Shown: piece after piece, positions 36,882 through 46,912 of the stretch | Layout of the letters: each line of letters opens with the position of its first letter | Position numbering within the stretch: the stretch's first letter is position 1 | Origin: Azadirachta indica | Lineage: Eukaryota; Streptophyta; Magnoliopsida; Sapindales; Meliaceae | Reading direction: 5' to 3' | Length of the DNA stretch: 64,000 nucleotides | Assembly: GCA_022749755.1 (NCBI GenBank) | Contig: CM040445.1 | Location: 9,879,182-9,943,181, forward strand | Program-made: the position numbers and the translations under genes | Notes under the pieces: model-generated | The model's input: the letters and a program-made list of their open reading frames with translations, nothing else | Databases searched by the model: none | What the model was told of the DNA's origin: nothing

Positions 36882-36886
36882 TTTAC
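36882..36886. repeat. 5-bp target duplication, left
   Basis: TTTAC immediately before the left LTR; the same five bases follow the right LTR at 48212-48216. Confidence 0.92.
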
Positions 36887-38296
36887 TGATGAATGTTTAA
36901 AAGTGCAGGTTTATCAAGAGAAATATTATGATTTATACTTAATAATGTCCTTCTATCCTCCAATAATGAAGCATATTTTTTTATATTGAATTGTAAAACA
37001 TGAATTGGATTAAATAGTCGATTTTGTGCAGGTTTCGTATAATGAGCGTATCTTTCAATCCAAATTATCAATTGATACGATTCTTGGGCTGGACAAACAT
37101 AAACTCATTATTTCACAACTTTGTAAGCTAAAGGTTGGATCAGTTAGAGCAATTAATGGGACAAAATTGGGCTTCAACAGAACTCAAGCGCATCTTTGAA
37201 CCAGCCCAACATACTTCTGTATTTGGGCCGTATCTCCCTAAATACATAACAAAAAATTATATAGTTGGGTGATATAGAAAGATGAGAAAAGGATCTAAAT
37301 TTTATGTTTTACACTTTCCCAAATTTCAATTGGTCGGCTACCAAAAAGAGCTATCATTCTAGAAAGGCGGTGGAGAAATGCGACTTGAACATCTCTGCCT
37401 ATTTTCAACACAACTCACGGTCTAAAATAGCAATAAGGGTGAGATATAAACCATTAGAAAGATGAGTCATCCACCTACAACTTTGAAGAAGGCTATTTTA
37501 TGAAATTCGGTGGTTTGCATGGTCAAAAATATGTTGGAAGTTGGTAAAACGTGATTAATTGGAAATTGACAAAATTATGTTCACACATGTGAAATATCTT
37601 TTGTTTTACCTATATAAAGGAAGATGTGTAAGTGAGGAAGGGAGAGAATTTTTACCATTTTGTTTTTTTTTTGTAATTTGAACTTCAATTAAATAATGTA
37701 TTTCTAATTTCGTAATTAGGGCTAAAGGTGAACTTTTGATGATTTTATAGTTTTGTTCTTTGATCCTTTATTGTGTTCTTCATTGTCAATCTTTTTATTG
37801 ATTGAGTACTATATTTTGCAAGTGATTTTAAATTGTTAGAAATCTTGATTCATCATTAACAAATGGTACATTGAATGCTTGGATGTTTTTTACATATCAA
37901 AAGTAAGGCAATTTATAGTTTTTCACCATCAACTAAAAGGTAAGTTTTTTTATTTCTTTGTGCTTAAATGTTTTTTTTTTCATCATCCAATTAGGATCAC
38001 TTCTTCTGATTCTTAATTGTGTTTTTCTTTAAAGAAAAAAAATCAAGAATAAATTCTATACAAATCTTTAAAATGGATCCTTAATGCCCTAATATAAAAT
38101 AATATTGAATTTAAATTTGACAATGAGCAAATTTATTCAATTTCTTATAGTATTTGAATATTTGGACTTGTAATATTTAGACCTTTGGACTTGTGGACTT
38201 AATATAACGTATTCCCTGTAGACCGACACTCGGACTTCCGAACTTTATTACTTGAGACAACCTATACTTGAGAGTTACAACCTTTAAGTTGTAGCA
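36887..38296 (+). repeat. 5' LTR (1410 bp) of the LOG-carrying Gypsy
   Basis: Starts TGATGAATGTTTAAAAGTG and ends AGTTGTAGCA, with the TG...CA borders usual for LTRs. It is 111 bp longer than the 3' LTR because of one segment (about 38098-38210) absent there. A TATATAAAGG box lies at 37611-37620. Confidence 0.93.
37611..37620 (+). promoter_or_regulatory. TATA box in the 5' LTR
   Basis: TATATAAAGG, also present at the same place in the 3' LTR (47638-47647), within a well-conserved block. It is the likely core promoter of the element. Confidence 0.6.
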
Positions 38297-38302
38297 AGTT
38301 TT

Positions 38303-38320
38303 TGGTGCCGCTGCCGGGGA
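38303..38320 (+). other. Primer binding site
   Basis: TGGTGCCGCTGCCGGGGA six bases after the 5' LTR. The common form in Athila/Tat elements is TGGCGCCGTTGCCGGGGA, complementary to a tRNA 3' end (tRNA-Asp is the usual assignment). Two bases differ here. Confidence 0.85.
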
Positions 38321-38710
38321 GTATAGTTTGTATAAAGTTTACTAGTTCTTATTTAATTTTCTTTTACTAACTTTAACCTCTAACTCTAACTCTAACTCTA
38401 ACTTTAACATTTTTTTTTATTTTACTTCTTGTTATTTATTTTTATTGGGAGACTCAGCCGCCAATTTACATTTACATTATGGTTGATTCTACATATACCA
38501 CCTAATTTTTGTTGTTTATTTTGTTCATGGTAGGTTTTGCCACCTTTCTTAATTTTTTTATTAAGTATTGTGCTGTTATTTTCATTTACAATAATTTTAT
38601 TAAGAGGAAGGTTATACCACCTCTTTTCTTTGTTATTTGTTTTATTGTGCAACATTTTATTTTATTGTATTTTACTTTATTGTGTTTTATTATTATTATT
38701 ATTATTTTTC

Positions 38711-40395
38711 ATGCTTGAATGGTATCGTGATCCTCATTCTCATCGATTGGTGAAAGCTAATTCTGAAACCTCCTTTGAAAATTTGTTTGATTCATCTTCA
38801 AACTCACACATAACTAACATTATGACTGAAAATGAAAGTATACATGGAGAAAATAAAAATCATCATTTTCGAACCATGCGTGAATATTTGCAACCTCCTC
38901 GAAATTCTACTCTTCATGCTTTATTTTTCCACTTAATGCAAATAACTTCAGATTTAAGCCCGATATGATTCCTTTACTTCCTAATTTCCATGGCTTAGAG
39001 TTTAAGAGTCCTTATTTGCACTTAAAAGAATTTGAGGAAGTATGTGCCACATTTATGTATCAAATATGTAGTGAAGAGATAACTAAGCTAATTTTTTTTT
39101 TTTCTTTAAAAGATAAAGCAAAAACATGACTTAATTCATTAAGACCTAGATCTATAGGCACATAGCAAGAAATGCAAACCAAGTTTTTAAAGTAATTTTT
39201 TCCAATACATAAAACAAATGCTTTCAAGAGATAAATCCAAAATTTTTGTCAAAAAGGAAATGAGATCTATTTTCATTGTTTGGAAAGATTTAAAGACTTG
39301 TTGAATTCATGCCCACATCATGGTTTTGAGAAATGGCGTACGATAAGTTTCTTTTATGAAGGGTTAACACTAGAGACAAAACAATTTGTTGAAACAATGT
39401 GTAATGGTGAATTTTTAGACAAAAACCCAGAAAAATCTTTAGAGTATTTAGATCATTTAGCTAAGAACTCTTAATCCTGACAAACCACTAGTTCCTCTAA
39501 AAATTTAATTAGATCTAATATGGGTAGTTTTAGTGGGGGTAAATATAATTTGAGTCAAGAAGATGATCTAAGTGCTAGAATTACAAATTTAACGATAAAG
39601 ATTTAAGCCATGGAATTAAGAAAAGTTAAAGAGGTCAAATCTGTTCATAATAATGAAGTTTGTCAAATTTGTGAAGTCATGGGACATTCCACTCAAGATT
39701 GTCCAAATATTCCAATTTTTAAAGAAGCATTGCATGACCAAGCAAATTCTATGAATTCTTTGAAAAAGCCTTTTTCCTCTAATTCTCCATATTCTGAAAC
39801 GTACAATCTTGAATGGAGAAATTACCCAAATTTTAGTTGGAGAAATGATAATCATACCCATCCACCATCTCAAAGACCTTCAAATTTTTCATCATACCAT
39901 TCACCACATTTGAAAACTCTTGAGGAAACATTGCACACATTCATGCAAGGGCAAACAAGCATAAACAATCAAATATCACAAGCCATTAATGATATCAAGA
40001 ATACACTTTCAACATTGACCTCAGCTTTGCACAGTCAAGAGAAAGGTAAATTTCCTGCTCAATCACAACCAAATCCAGCGGGTCAATTTCATGTAAGTGA
40101 TTCTAACCCAAATGGCACACAGCATGAGAATGCCAACTCCATCACTACTCTCCGAAGTGGTAAGGTCATTGATAAAACCATTTCTTTGAAAGAGATTGAA
40201 CCTAAAGAACCATCAAAATTAGTGAGTGAGAAAAATAATGTTGAACCTAAGATGTGTGATGTTGAAAAATGCCCTATCCCTGCTCCTTTTCCTCAAAGAT
40301 TGCAACCAATTCAAAAGTTAAACCAAAATTCTGAAATTTTTGAACTTTTTAAGCAAGTTAAAATTAACATTCCTTTGTTAGATGCAATTAAGTAA
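38711..40395 (+). pseudogene. Gag of the LOG-carrying Gypsy
   Basis: Capsid/nucleocapsid polyprotein. The start at 38711 (MLEWYRDP) is chosen because the minus-strand relative starts at the same place. N-terminal block to 38968; after a frame change, LPNFHGLEFKSPYLHLKEFE (about 38980) and the retrotransposon gag core; ERFKDLLNSCPHHGFEKW at 39282-39335; NGEFLDKNPEKSLEYLDHLA near 39405-39465. From 39610 an open frame holds a zinc knuckle CQICEVMGHSTQDC (39661-39702, CX2CX4HX4C intact) and a long low-complexity linker. At least two stops and two frameshifts interrupt the gene. Confidence 0.85.
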
Positions 40396-40416
40396 GTTCC
40401 TTCTTATGCCAAAATT

Positions 40417-41427
40417 TTGAAAGATTTATGCACTGTTAAAAGGAAGCTTAATGTTCAAAAGAAAGCATTTTTAACTGAGAATGTTAGTTCGATTATTCAA
40501 TATAACACTCCACCAAAATATAAAGATCCTAGTTGTCCCACCATTTCTTGTGTAATTGGAAACTTTGGGATAAACTATGCTTTACTTGATCTTGATGCAA
40601 GTGTTAATTTGTTGTCATATTCAGTGTATGAGCAATTAGGTTTAGGTGAGCTTAAACCTACTTCTACAACACTTCAACTTGCTGATCGTTTTGTGAAAGT
40701 ACCACGAAAAATACTTGAGGATGTGTTAGTCCAAGTAGATAAATTTTACTTTCCTGTAGATTTTATTGTCTTAGACACACAACCTGTTCCTAACTCAAGC
40801 ACCCAAATTCCTGTTATATTAGGACGTCCATTTCTTGCTACATCTAATGCAATAATCAACTGTAGAAATGGAGTTCTAAAATTATCATTTGGAAACATGA
40901 CATTGGAAATGAATGTGTTCAATATTTGCAAGCAACCTAGTGAAAATGATGACATGCATGAAGTTAGTTATATTGAGAAACTCGTTCATGACTACTTTAA
41001 TGTTTCATCTTTTTTTGATCCCTTGGATGCTTGTTTAAATGGTTGCAATGATTTTAATTTTGATGAAAATTTTGAAGTGTCTCATATTTATTCTCTTTTA
41101 AAATCTTCTCAAGTTTTGGAAGTTAATGGATGGAGACCAAAATTTGAAAACTTACCTCAACTTGCTGATAAACCGATGCCATCAAGTGTTCAACCACCAA
41201 AACTTGAATTGAAACCATTACCATCTGACCTTAAGTATGCTTTCTTGGGTGCTAATGGAACTTTTTCGATAATAATTTCTTCTAAACTCAGTGCTCTTCA
41301 AGAATGTAAGTTGCTCGAAGCTCTAAGATTGCATAAACATGCCTTAGGATGGACAACAGCCGACATAAAAGGAATTAATCTTTTGATTTGCACACATAAA
41401 ATATATTTGGAAGATAATGCCAAATAA
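40417..41427 (+). pseudogene. Aspartic protease region of the LOG-carrying Gypsy
   Basis: A 336-codon open stretch. The protease core reads LLDLDASVNLLSYSVYEQLG at 40582-40641, then LQLADRFVKVPRKILEDVLV, FYFPVDFIVLD and VILGRPFLAT, the typical order in Athila/Tat proteases. The active-site triplet is D-L-D rather than the family D-L-G (codon 40594-40596, a GGT to GAT type change), which probably destroys activity. The stretch continues into the spacer before RT and ends in a stop at 41425-41427. Confidence 0.85.
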
Positions 41428-41436
41428 TCTAGACAA

Positions 41437-42348
41437 ATGCAACGTAGGCTAAATCCTAATATGAAAGAAGTAGTAAGAAATGAAGTTCTCAAGCTTTTAG
41501 ATGTAGGGATCATTTATCCTATTTCTAATAGCACATGGGTAAGTCCTACACAAGTTGTACCTACGAAATATGGAGTTACTGTAGTCAAAAATGAAAATAA
41601 TGAATTAATTCCAAATAGAACAATTACTAGCTGGAGAATATGCATTGACTATAGGAAACTCAATTCAATGACTAGGAAAGACCATTTCCCGTTACCATTC
41701 ATGGATCAAATTTTAGAAAGGGTAGCTGGACATGCATTTTATTGTTTCCTAGATGGGTATTTTGGGTATAACCAAATTGAAATTGCACGTGAAGACCAAG
41801 AAAAGATCACTTTCACTTGTCCGTTTGGAACTTTTGCATATAGAAGGATGCCATTTGGATTGTGTAATGCACCAGCTACATTTCAAAGATGCATGCTTAG
41901 TATTTTTAGTGATATGGTTGAACGATTTCTTGAAGTTTTCATAGATGATTTTTCTATTTTTGGTGATTCATTTGATGATTGCTTATCTAACTTGGAAAAA
42001 GTTTTGATTAGGTGTAAAGAAAAGAATCTTGTGCTTAATTGGGAAAAATGTCATTTCATGGTCATAAATGGTATTGTGCTTAGTCACATTGTCTCATCAA
42101 AAGGAATTGAAGTAGATAAATTTAAAATTGAATTAATTGCCAATTTTCCCGTTCTTAAGTCTGTCAAACATGTTAGATCATTTTTAGGACATGCTGGTTT
42201 TTATAAAAGATTTATCAAAGATTTTAGTGTTATATCAAGACCGTTGTGCAATCTCTTATTAAAAGATACTCTCTTTGATGGACAGAGTCATGTCAAGAAA
42301 GTTTTTGTCAAACTTAAAACCATGCTAACATTTGCTCCTATCATGTAG
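41437..42348 (+). pseudogene. Reverse transcriptase of the LOG-carrying Gypsy
   Basis: A 303-codon open stretch covering the RT. Visible motifs: WRICIDYRKLNSMTRKDHFP (from 41632), FLDGYFGYNQI, FAYRRMPFGLCNAPATFQRC (41837-41896) and the catalytic FIDDFSIFG box (41938-41964, the YxDD equivalent), then the connection HVRSFLGHAGFYKRF. The catalytic Asp residues are present. It closes at TAG (42346-42348), where Gln fits the family, so a C-to-T change is likely. RNase H follows in the same frame. Confidence 0.88.
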
Positions 42349-42813
42349 CCTCCAAATTGGACTTTACCTTTTGAAATCATGTGTGATGCCAACGATTATG
42401 CTGTTGGAGCTATTTTAAGACAACGAAAGGACAAGAAACCCTATGTGATTTACTATGCTAGTAAAACCTTAAATAGTGCTCAAATGAATTATTCTACCAC
42501 TGAAAAGGAATTACTTGTAGTAGTATTTGCATTGAATAAATTTTGATCTTATCTTGTTGGCTCACCCATTGTGATTTTTAGTGATCATGCAGCATTAAAA
42601 TATCTTCTCTTAAAAAAGGATGTTAAACCTAGATTGATTAGGTGGATCCTACTACTCCAAAAATTTGATCTCACAATTCAAGACAAAAAAGGAGTACAAA
42701 ATGTGGTTGCTGATCACTTGTCAAGACTTATGTTTGAAGAACCAATTGAGACAACACCAATTAATGACAATTTTCTTGATGAGCAACTTTTCAATGTTTC
42801 TCTTTTATCTTGA
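42349..42813 (+). pseudogene. RNase H region of the LOG-carrying Gypsy
   Basis: Continues from RT after the stop: PFEIMCDANDYAVGAILRQR (from 42370), YYASKTLNSAQMNYSTTEKE (42451-42510), a TGA at 42544-42546 in place of a likely CGA (Arg), then SDHAALKYLL (from 42580) and VVADHLSRL (about 42703-42729). The D, E and D positions of RNase H are visible; two nonsense changes break the frame. Confidence 0.82.
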
Positions 42814-42839
42814 TTTGCTGATATTGTCAATTTTCTTGT

Positions 42840-44081
42840 TACAGGTCAAATGCTAAAGCATTGGAATACTCAAGACAAAAAGAAATTTTTAAAGGAGGTA
42901 CACAATTTCTTTTGGGATGATCTATATCTTTTCAAATATTACCCTAACCAAATTATAAGGAGATGTGTACCTAACAATGAAATTTAAAATATCATTTCTT
43001 TTTGTCATTCTGAAGCATGTAGTGGTCATTTTTCTTCAAAGAAAACTGCTGCGAAAATCTTACAATGTGGATTTTATTGGCCCACCTTATTTAAAGACAT
43101 ACATACATTTTGTAAAATATGTTACCGTTGTCAAAAATTAAGTGGAATAACTCGTAGAAACATGATGCCATTAAATCGTATTTTAGTCATTAAAATATTT
43201 GATTGTTGGGGTATTGATTTTATGGTTCCTTTTCCATCTTCTTTTGAGTATCAATACATTTTAGTTGGAGTTGACTATGTTTCAAAATGGGTAGAGACAA
43301 TTTCTTGCAAAAATAATGATCATAAAATTGTTTTAAAATTTTTGAAAGAAAATTTTTTTTTCAAGATTTGGAGTGCCTCGAGCCATAATAAGTGATGGAC
43401 GTTTACACTTTTGTAATAAACATTTTGAGAATTTAATGAAAAAGTATGGAATTACACATAAAGTGTCTACCTCTTATCACTCACAAACAAATGGACAAGT
43501 TGAACTTGCCAATAGAGAAATAAAACCCTTTGGAAAAAACGGTAAACCTGAATCGTAAGAATTGGTGTTTAAGACTAACCGATGCACTTTGGGCTTATCG
43601 AATTGCTTTTAAATCATCACTTGGCATGTCTTCTTATAGACTTGTTTTTGGAAAGGCTTGTCACCTACCCGTGGAATTAGAACATAAAGCCTTTTAGGCC
43701 ATTAAAATGCTTAATTTTGACTTAGATAAAGCAGGATCATTGAGAAAACTTCAAATAGATGAACTCAAAGAAATTAGGAATGAAGTTTACGAGAATTCTG
43801 GAATTTACAAAGAGAAAATGAAGGTGTTTCATGATAAACATATCATTAGAAAATCATTTGAACCTTCACAAAAAGTTCTTTTGTATGATTCAAGATTGCA
43901 TCTATTTCTTGGTAAACTTCGTTCAAAATGGACAGGTCCTTTCATTGTTAAGAAGGTTTACCCACATGGCGCTGTTGAGATTGAGAACCCCAAAAATAGT
44001 ATTGTTTTTAAAGTTAATGGACACCGTTTAAAGCCATTCTTTGAGAATTTTCCAAGCAAGCTAGAGTTTCACTTTGAATGA
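42840..44081 (+). pseudogene. Integrase of the LOG-carrying Gypsy
   Basis: N-terminal HHCC zinc finger: FCHSEACSGH (43003-43032) and CKICYRCQK (43111-43137). Core: WGIDFM (43207-43224, first Asp), ISDGRLHF (about 43385-43408, second Asp), [14 protein letters not shown] (43486-43527, the Glu). Frame changes occur in a T run at about 43353-43361 and near 43530. The C-terminal domain reads [20 protein letters not shown] (43876-43935) and [13 protein letters not shown] (44014-44052), with no chromodomain. All catalytic residues are present but the frame is broken at least three times. Confidence 0.85.
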
Positions 44082-44173
44082 ACCTGTTTACAACACTGGA
44101 TGATTTTTTTTTGTATTTTATTCTATATACATTACTTGTTTTCTTGTGTTATTAATTTTATTGATTCCATTGT

Positions 44174-44857
44174 TTGTTTTTAGTTACTTTCTCGGTCAAG
44201 TGGCGGATAATGGTATTCCGTAACGCTTCAAGTCGGTTCTTTCAGTTGTCCAAAATTACTAATACCAAATTTTCTCTCACTTCTTTTTCTGTTCTTTTTT
44301 TTTTCATTATGGATGTCATTCTTTCTAAATTGCAAACATATTTTCCTTCTTTTCCTAAAGATGTTCTACGAAAAATGTACCAAGCTAGGTGTGCAAGATT
44401 AAAAATGCTTATGCAAAAAAGTATTCCTGAAGATGTGCGGTGGATAATTGAAGTAAAGGTACGTTTAGCAAGTGAGTTTTCTGATTCATTTGTTTCACGT
44501 ATGCCTGATTTGGGTAAGAGCTCTTTTGCAAAAAAACGAAGAGCGAAAAGGTTACAAGTGTGTCACAAATGTGCACATTCAACCTGTAACAAGCGATGTC
44601 GTTCTCTAGGGATGGTGTCTACTAATAGAGAAGATAAAATTAAATTCATCAAGGATGGACTGAGTAAGGAGTCTTTAGATAATATCTTATTGACTCTTGA
44701 GACGCATCTTAGTGGATTTGTGCAATGTGAAATTCTCAATTTGTATACATTATTTCAAAAAGAACGTGATCGTTATAGTCTTGAGAATCTGACTTTAAAA
44801 GACCCTGTTTGCCAATTTGTAAGAAAATTGGATGGGAAGTCAATTCTCGACTCATAG
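44174..44857 (+). CDS. Unrecognised accessory protein of the Gypsy element, Cys4 motif
   Basis: An uninterrupted 227-codon frame, the only long intact one behind integrase. The more likely start is the internal ATG at 44309 (182 codons), since the first 45 residues are a Phe/Ser-rich stretch that ends in a hydrophobic run and looks like translated leader. I do not recognise the protein. Counting from 44174: a Lys/Arg cluster FAKKRRAKR at residues 118-126, like a nuclear localisation signal; then CHKCAHSTCNKRC at 130-142 (CX2CX4CX3C, possible zinc ligand set); then a helix-rich C-terminal half with LDNILLTLETHLSGF and QFVRKLDGKSILDS. The C-terminal third is shared with the minus-strand derivative at 34562-34380. 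The position after integrase is where Athila elements keep an env-like gene, but there is no signal peptide or membrane anchor beyond the doubtful N-terminal run. A captured host gene is the other option. Confidence 0.6.
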   Translation: MFLVTFSVKWRIMVFRNASSRFFQLSKITNTKFSLTSFSVLFFFIMDVILSKLQTYFPSFPKDVLRKMYQARCARLKMLMQKSIPEDVRWIIEVKVRLASEFSDSFVSRMPDLGKSSFAKKRRAKRLQVCHKCAHSTCNKRCRSLGMVSTNREDKIKFIKDGLSKESLDNILLTLETHLSGFVQCEILNLYTLFQKERDRYSLENLTLKDPVCQFVRKLDGKSILDS

Positions 44858-45153
44858 AAGGTGTTTAAGCCGTTACTGGATGTAAAATCAGAGGAAGATG
44901 TGAGCCACAATCACAACTATCTGAAAATATTTACTTTTAACTGTCATTGTTGAAATTTTTATATTTTAGATTCCTATATTGGCTGTTATCCTTGACATTT
45001 TTACATTTTTAAATTTTATCTTTTATGACAACAGTTGGCTTACCTCTATTGGTTTCATTAATGCATCCTCTTTAAGTTGTAGAAATGTAGGACCTCATTT
45101 CTTTATTTTCATATAAAATTTGAATCACTGACGAAGGTAAAAGACTGTAAAAA

Positions 45154-45800
45154 ATGGAAGGAGCTTCTAATCATCAATTTAAAACTATTTGTGTTTTTTG
45201 TGGGTCAAGCTCTGGGAAAGGTGAAGAGTTTCTAAAAGTAGCGGACAACTTGGGTCAAGTTTTAGCTGAGCGAAAACTTAACCTAATATATGAAGAAGGT
45301 AGCCTTGGGTTAATGGGGTGTGTGTCAACTGTCGTACATATAGAAGGAAGTGAAGTCATAGGTATCATACCAAAGGGTTATCTGCAGGTAACATAACTGG
45401 CAAAACAGTTGGAGAAGAACTAATGGTCTCAACAATGCATGAAAGAATTGCTAAAATGCTTGATTTTGCAGATGCTTTTATTGCCTTACCAGGTGGTTTT
45501 GGAACCTTAGAGAAAATTTTTCAAGTTGCATCTTAGGCACAACTCACCATTCATCAAAAACCCATAAGATTGTTAAATGTTAATGGTTTCATTAACAAGT
45601 TATTGTCTTTTCTTGATCATGCTATAGAACAGAATTTTCTTTCACAGATGGCTCGTAAACTCCTCATTTCTGCTCCAACTGCTAATGACTTAATCAATCA
45701 GTTGCAGAACTTTGTCCATGAACCAGATCCAACAATGGCACGATTATAATGGTCAAGTGAAAGCAGTAAAAAGCGAAAGTTGGATTTGTCGCTTCATTTG
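45154..45800 (+). pseudogene. LOG-like: Captured LONELY GUY-like gene (cytokinin riboside 5'-monophosphate phosphoribohydrolase)
   Basis: LOG enzymes release active cytokinin bases from their nucleotides in the cytosol. From ATG 45154: TICVFCGSSSGKGEEFLKVA (N-terminal signature), NLIYEEGSLGLMG, then VIGIIPKG. A frameshift near 45380 moves to the frame starting at 45387: [40 protein letters not shown], a TAG (45534-45536) in place of Trp, AQLTIHQKPIRLLNVNGF, SAPTANDLINQLQ, a TAA at 45747-45749, then KKRKLDLSLHL, the C-terminal tail. Wording such as STMHER and IFQVAS fits the LOGL10-like subgroup. The homology spans the full length (about 215 codons) without introns, whereas plant LOG genes normally have several, so it came through an mRNA. 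The catalytic Glu of PGGxGTxxE is Lys (45513-45515) and the YGGGS loop is YEEGS. The MHER Arg is kept. It is dead as an enzyme. Confidence 0.88.
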
Positions 45801-46912
45801 CAACTTTTCTTCTCTTTTTTCTACTCATTGCATTTTGTTATTTTTACTTAAATTTGTTTCAGGTTTTACTTGTGTTTCAATAACTATTATCTCAAATAAT
45901 GTTCTCTATACTATACCTTTTTACATTCCAATATTGGGGACAATGTTGCAATCTGATTGGAGGGAGTGTAGTCTACATAAGTAATCATTTTTTTTATTCA
46001 TACAACTAAAAAAAAAAAAATTTAGATTCATAATTTGTAAGGATGGTAGAGTAAGGAGTAATCTTACTTCTGAGACACATCTTAGTAGATGTGCATTATC
46101 ATTTGTTTTGATTTTTGAATTTCATAATAAAGGATTTATCATTCACTTTCTTTTGAATTGATCAAATTTATGGACTCTCACATCATTATCATATAACAAA
46201 TTTTGCTTAGATACTCAATCAGTAAAATATTTATAAACCATCTTTCACACACACTTTGATACATGATTGTGGATGACATATTGGAATTTTACAATATTTG
46301 AGCTCTTTTATTTTGTCAAAGATAGCAACTAAAGGTTAAAAAAAAAAGAAGGAAAAAAACTCAAAAAAAATTAATTAAAAAAAATAAAAATTCTAACCAA
46401 AGCTTTTACTTAATAACCGAGCTTCTTACCTAATCAGTAGTGAATGTTCGCGTAAAACGATAAAATTTTGGTATGAATAAATTTATAACCTTAACTCGAG
46501 TAATTAAGCCCGTAAGAGTGTTTTAAGACCCAATACCCTAAGGCTAACTGGTCTGGGAGTTATTGGCTCAAAGCTCGCTACATGAGTTAGATTATGTACA
46601 ATAAAAAAATAGAGATAAAAATAATCTTTGCCCAAAGAAGTTTATCTTGACAAAATTTAGAACCAATATTGTTGGATTCCAATTAAGTCCCATAACATGT
46701 AATAGTTATAAAAGCATAAAAAGAAGGTTTATTAATAATTTGACTGATGAGTATTTGGCACATATATAGTAAATTTTTAAGTGAGAGTTTGTTTATTTTG
46801 AGAAGATGAAAAGGAAAAGAATGATTTTTACTTTGAATGTAAATTTTATAAATCAACTCTAAATGGTATTGCTTAGATTACTAGGGACTAGTAATAAGCT
46901 GGTTGGGGGGTG
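45801..46912 (+). other. 3' untranslated region of the LOG-carrying Gypsy
   Basis: Non-coding. AATATTGGGGACAATGTTGC at about 45931 is the motif usually seen after the coding part in Athila/Tat elements, so the captured segment must end between 45800 and 45930. A run of 13 A lies at about 46008-46020. The rest is AT-rich until the polypurine tract. Confidence 0.65.
46901..46912 (+). other. Polypurine tract
   Basis: GGTTGGGGGGTG immediately before the 3' LTR, the plus-strand primer site expected at this position. Confidence 0.8.

Noticed and set aside
38379..38408. CTCTAA/TCTAAC hexamer run, thought of as telomere-like
   Set aside because: Not the plant telomere unit (TTTAGGG) and only about four units; it is a simple repeat in the Gypsy leader.
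44174..44308. Hydrophobic N-terminal stretch as evidence of an env-like glycoprotein
   Set aside because: The likely start is the later ATG at 44309, and no other membrane segment or signal peptide is seen.
46008..46020. A run of 13 A as a possible poly(A) tail of the captured LOG mRNA
   Set aside because: The element's own TTGGGGACAATG motif lies between LOG and the A run, so the captured segment ends earlier.
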